Positions 7,136 to 8,142 of a stretch of DNA of 8,142 bases are shown piece after piece. This DNA comes from CAZMCH01 sp964564735 (GTDB lineage: Bacteria > Poribacteria > DTPJ01). The position numbers and the translations under genes were made by a program. The first letter of the stretch is position 1; each line of letters opens with the position of its first letter. A model generated the notes under the pieces. It was not told the origin of the DNA and did not search any database. It saw only the letters and a program-made list of their open reading frames with translations. The DNA lies in the NCBI GenBank assembly GCA_964564735.1, contig CAZMCH010000136.1, positions 1 through 8,142 on the forward strand. Direction: 5' to 3'.

Positions 7136-7165
7136 ATAATAACTCCGCAGTTTAAAGATTACGAA
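7136..7165 (-). promoter_or_regulatory. Possible weak sigma-70 promoter before sppA
   Basis: In the gap between hicA and sppA the minus strand has TATTAT (7141-7136; five of six matches to TATAAT), with TTCGTA 18 bases upstream (7165-7160; three of six matches to TTGACA). It would start transcription about 40 bases before the sppA ATG. In such AT-rich DNA a match like this may be chance, and readthrough from hicBA is an alternative. Confidence 0.2.
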
Positions 7166-7170
7166 TACAT

Positions 7171-7410
7171 TTATGATTTTTCATAGGTTTCCATAAATTC
7201 TTCTCTTGAAATACCTGATTGAGTGCAAATACACCTGAGAGTAGAGCCTTTTATTCTGAAATGGTTTGGCATAGTTAAAGGAATAGTACTTCCATCTGGC
7301 ATTTGCTTTGTCATTGATATATGATTTCCTTCCCTTACAATAATAAATCCCAAGTTATTCAATGCTTTAACAACTTTTTGCTTTGGTGCATCAACTGGAA
7401 ACTTATTCAT
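7171..7410 (-). CDS. hicA: HicA-family mRNA interferase toxin
   Basis: 79 residues with the compact double-stranded-RNA-binding-like fold of HicA. A helix is followed by LGFIIVREGNHISM, where H30 is the expected catalytic His. Then come a strand pair (STIPLTMPNH) and the typical closing helix pattern IKGSTLRCICTQSGISREEF. Known family role: translation-independent mRNA cleavage, neutralised by HicB. The ATG overlaps the hicB stop by four bases (ATGA), so translation is coupled. The order is antitoxin first, the reverse of E. coli hicAB but common elsewhere. The length and His are intact, so it should be active. Confidence 0.92.
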   Translation of the reverse strand: MNKFPVDAPKQKVVKALNNLGFIIVREGNHISMTKQMPDGSTIPLTMPNHFRIKGSTLRCICTQSGISREEFMETYEKS

Positions 7411-7634
7411 TGGATTTCAATACCCGCTTCTACAAGAAAGGCTTCTAAGATCGGCGGATCTATTTCTAGCATTTCTTCGCCAAAGGTTTCGATATGAAAT
7501 GCAATAGCTGATTCTATATTAGAAAGAGCTTCTTCGTAAGTATCGCCCTGACCAACGACAACGCCCTTTATGCCTAAAGGATAGGCAATATAACCATCTG
7601 GATGTTTTTCTACAATGATTTTAAACTGTTTCAT
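7407..7634 (-). CDS. hicB: HicB-family antitoxin (short form)
   Basis: 75 residues with the partial RNase H-like fold of HicB: strands FKIIVEK and GYIAYP, then VVGQGDTYEEALSNIESAIAFHIE, the family's signature helix. It ends soon after ILEAFLVEAG, so there is no separate C-terminal HTH or ribbon-helix-helix domain. DNA binding, if any, would have to come from elsewhere. The usual PELPG loop is replaced by PLGIKG. AAGGAG lies 6 bases before the ATG. It begins 18 bases after endonuclease V ends, so it is probably in the same transcript. Its partner hicA overlaps it by ATGA. Known role: binds HicA and blocks its active site. Confidence 0.9.
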   Translation of the reverse strand: MKQFKIIVEKHPDGYIAYPLGIKGVVVGQGDTYEEALSNIESAIAFHIETFGEEMLEIDPPILEAFLVEAGIEIQ

Positions 7635-7644
7635 GGAGAACTCC
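7635..7644. repeat. Small palindrome overlapping the hicB ribosome site
   Basis: GGAGAACTCC is an inverted repeat of 4 bases with a 2-base centre. It lies between the Shine-Dalgarno sequence (7641-7646) and the ATG and shares its CTCC arm (GGAG on the coding strand) with it. It could be chance, a small operator half-site, or a weak way to mask the ribosome site. Confidence 0.25.
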
Positions 7645-7652
7645 TTGTTATA

Positions 7653-8142
7653 TCAATTCTTATCAGCCATTCTAACCCTATTCACAAGCAGATGCGCCTG
7701 CCTTGTTGGTTCGGGCAATCGGTATCCTCTACAAGCGTTTAGAACGATCTCTATTGCTGATGGAATATCTATTTTATGTCCCGGAGAGACAAATACAGGC
7801 GAAACGTTTTTCTTTGTCCGCAAGGCAACACCAACTGCCTTATTATTGTATATTAGCGGAGTATATTCGCCAGCCTCAATGCTAGGAGTCTCGTATTTAC
7901 CAACGAGAACGTTCTTTGCACAGCCGATAGTTGGAATATCAAGTATAAGCCCTATATGTGATGCGATACCTAATCCCCTTGGATGTGCGATGCCTTGACC
8001 ATCTAAAATAACAACGTCAGGAACAGTTTTCAGTTTATCAAAAGCCTTCAATAAGACAGGAGATTCACGAAAACTCAATAAACCGGGGATATATGGAAAG
8101 TCAACTCTATCTTGAGCAGTGGCTTCTTCGACAATAGATAGA
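7653..8142 (-). CDS. nfi: Endonuclease V, partial (N-terminus beyond right edge)
   Basis: 162 in-window codons from 8141 to a TGA at 7653. The frame is open to the window edge, so an internal TTG at 8078 is not the start. By alignment in memory to the Thermotoga enzyme, about 63 N-terminal residues are missing, including the first catalytic Asp. Visible motifs: PYIP wedge (window residues 16-19), which separates strands at the lesion; catalytic Glu in GLLSFRE (window residue 26, equivalent to E89); catalytic Asp in VVILDGQG (window residue 47, equivalent to D110, same spacing of 21); AHPRGLGIASH; the GCAKNVLVG lysine loop; and a C-terminal His in PTRQAHLLV. Known role: cuts the second phosphodiester bond 3' of deoxyinosine to start repair of deaminated adenine, Mg2+-dependent, in the cytoplasm. 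hicBA follows after 18 bases. All in-window catalytic residues are intact. Confidence 0.95.
   Translation of the reverse strand, partial: LSIVEEATAQDRVDFPYIPGLLSFRESPVLLKAFDKLKTVPDVVILDGQGIAHPRGLGIASHIGLILDIPTIGCAKNVLVGKYETPSIEAGEYTPLIYNNKAVGVALRTKKNVSPVFVSPGHKIDIPSAIEIVLNACRGYRLPEPTRQAHLLVNRVRMADKN

Noticed and set aside
7615..7998. Plus-strand 127-codon open frame
   Set aside because: It is antisense to endonuclease V, which has clear catalytic motifs; the plus-strand product resembles nothing known to me.
7653..8078. Endonuclease V starting at the TTG at 8078
   Set aside because: The frame continues to the window edge and encodes the conserved PYIPGLL motif upstream of the TTG. The TTG codon is the Leu just before SFRE.

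Overview
The window is AT-rich, and every gene I accept lies on the minus strand. It looks like a chromosomal segment of an uncultured Gram-negative bacterium. Evidence for an outer membrane is indirect: the SppA-type protease carries a PorV-like beta-barrel module at its N-terminus, and two large proteins have export signals. The Asn/Asp-rich calcium-loop repeats and the style of the M28/PA protein resemble proteins I associate with candidate phyla such as Poribacteria. That placement comes from memory and has low confidence.

Layout in the direction of transcription (right to left). From 8142 to 7653 is the C-terminal three quarters of endonuclease V (nfi), cut by the right edge. Then come hicB (7634-7407) and hicA (7410-7171), a toxin-antitoxin pair joined by an ATGA overlap. 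After an 80-base gap is a 781-residue signal peptide peptidase SppA with an extra barrel domain (7088-4743). Twenty-seven bases later a second toxin-antitoxin pair starts: an AF2212-like antitoxin (4715-4476) and a VapC-type PIN ribonuclease (4476-4081), joined by a TAATG overlap. A small unrecognised membrane protein follows (4054-3413). A 376-base gap contains a perfect-consensus sigma-70 promoter (TTGACA, 18 bases, TATAAT) facing left. That promoter serves the largest gene, which runs from 3036 off the left edge with 1012 codons and no stop.

The large gene is the most unusual part. Its scaffold is an exported M28 (aminopeptidase-like) protein with a PA domain. Three LysM modules are spliced into scaffold loops, and two of them carry further calcium-loop-like repeats (consensus DGIDNNxDGxIDExGE) inside. 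The M28 metal and catalytic positions that fall in the window are replaced, so it is probably a pseudo-peptidase that binds peptidoglycan or glycan. About 400 mostly charged, helical residues follow.

The parts fit an envelope theme (SppA-barrel protease, LysM/M28 protein, membrane protein) mixed with two toxin-antitoxin cassettes and a DNA-repair gene. Short spacings suggest two transcription groups on the right (nfi-hicB-hicA, and sppA-antitoxin-toxin-membrane protein) and a separate unit for the large gene. I see no RNA genes, CRISPR arrays or insertion sequences.
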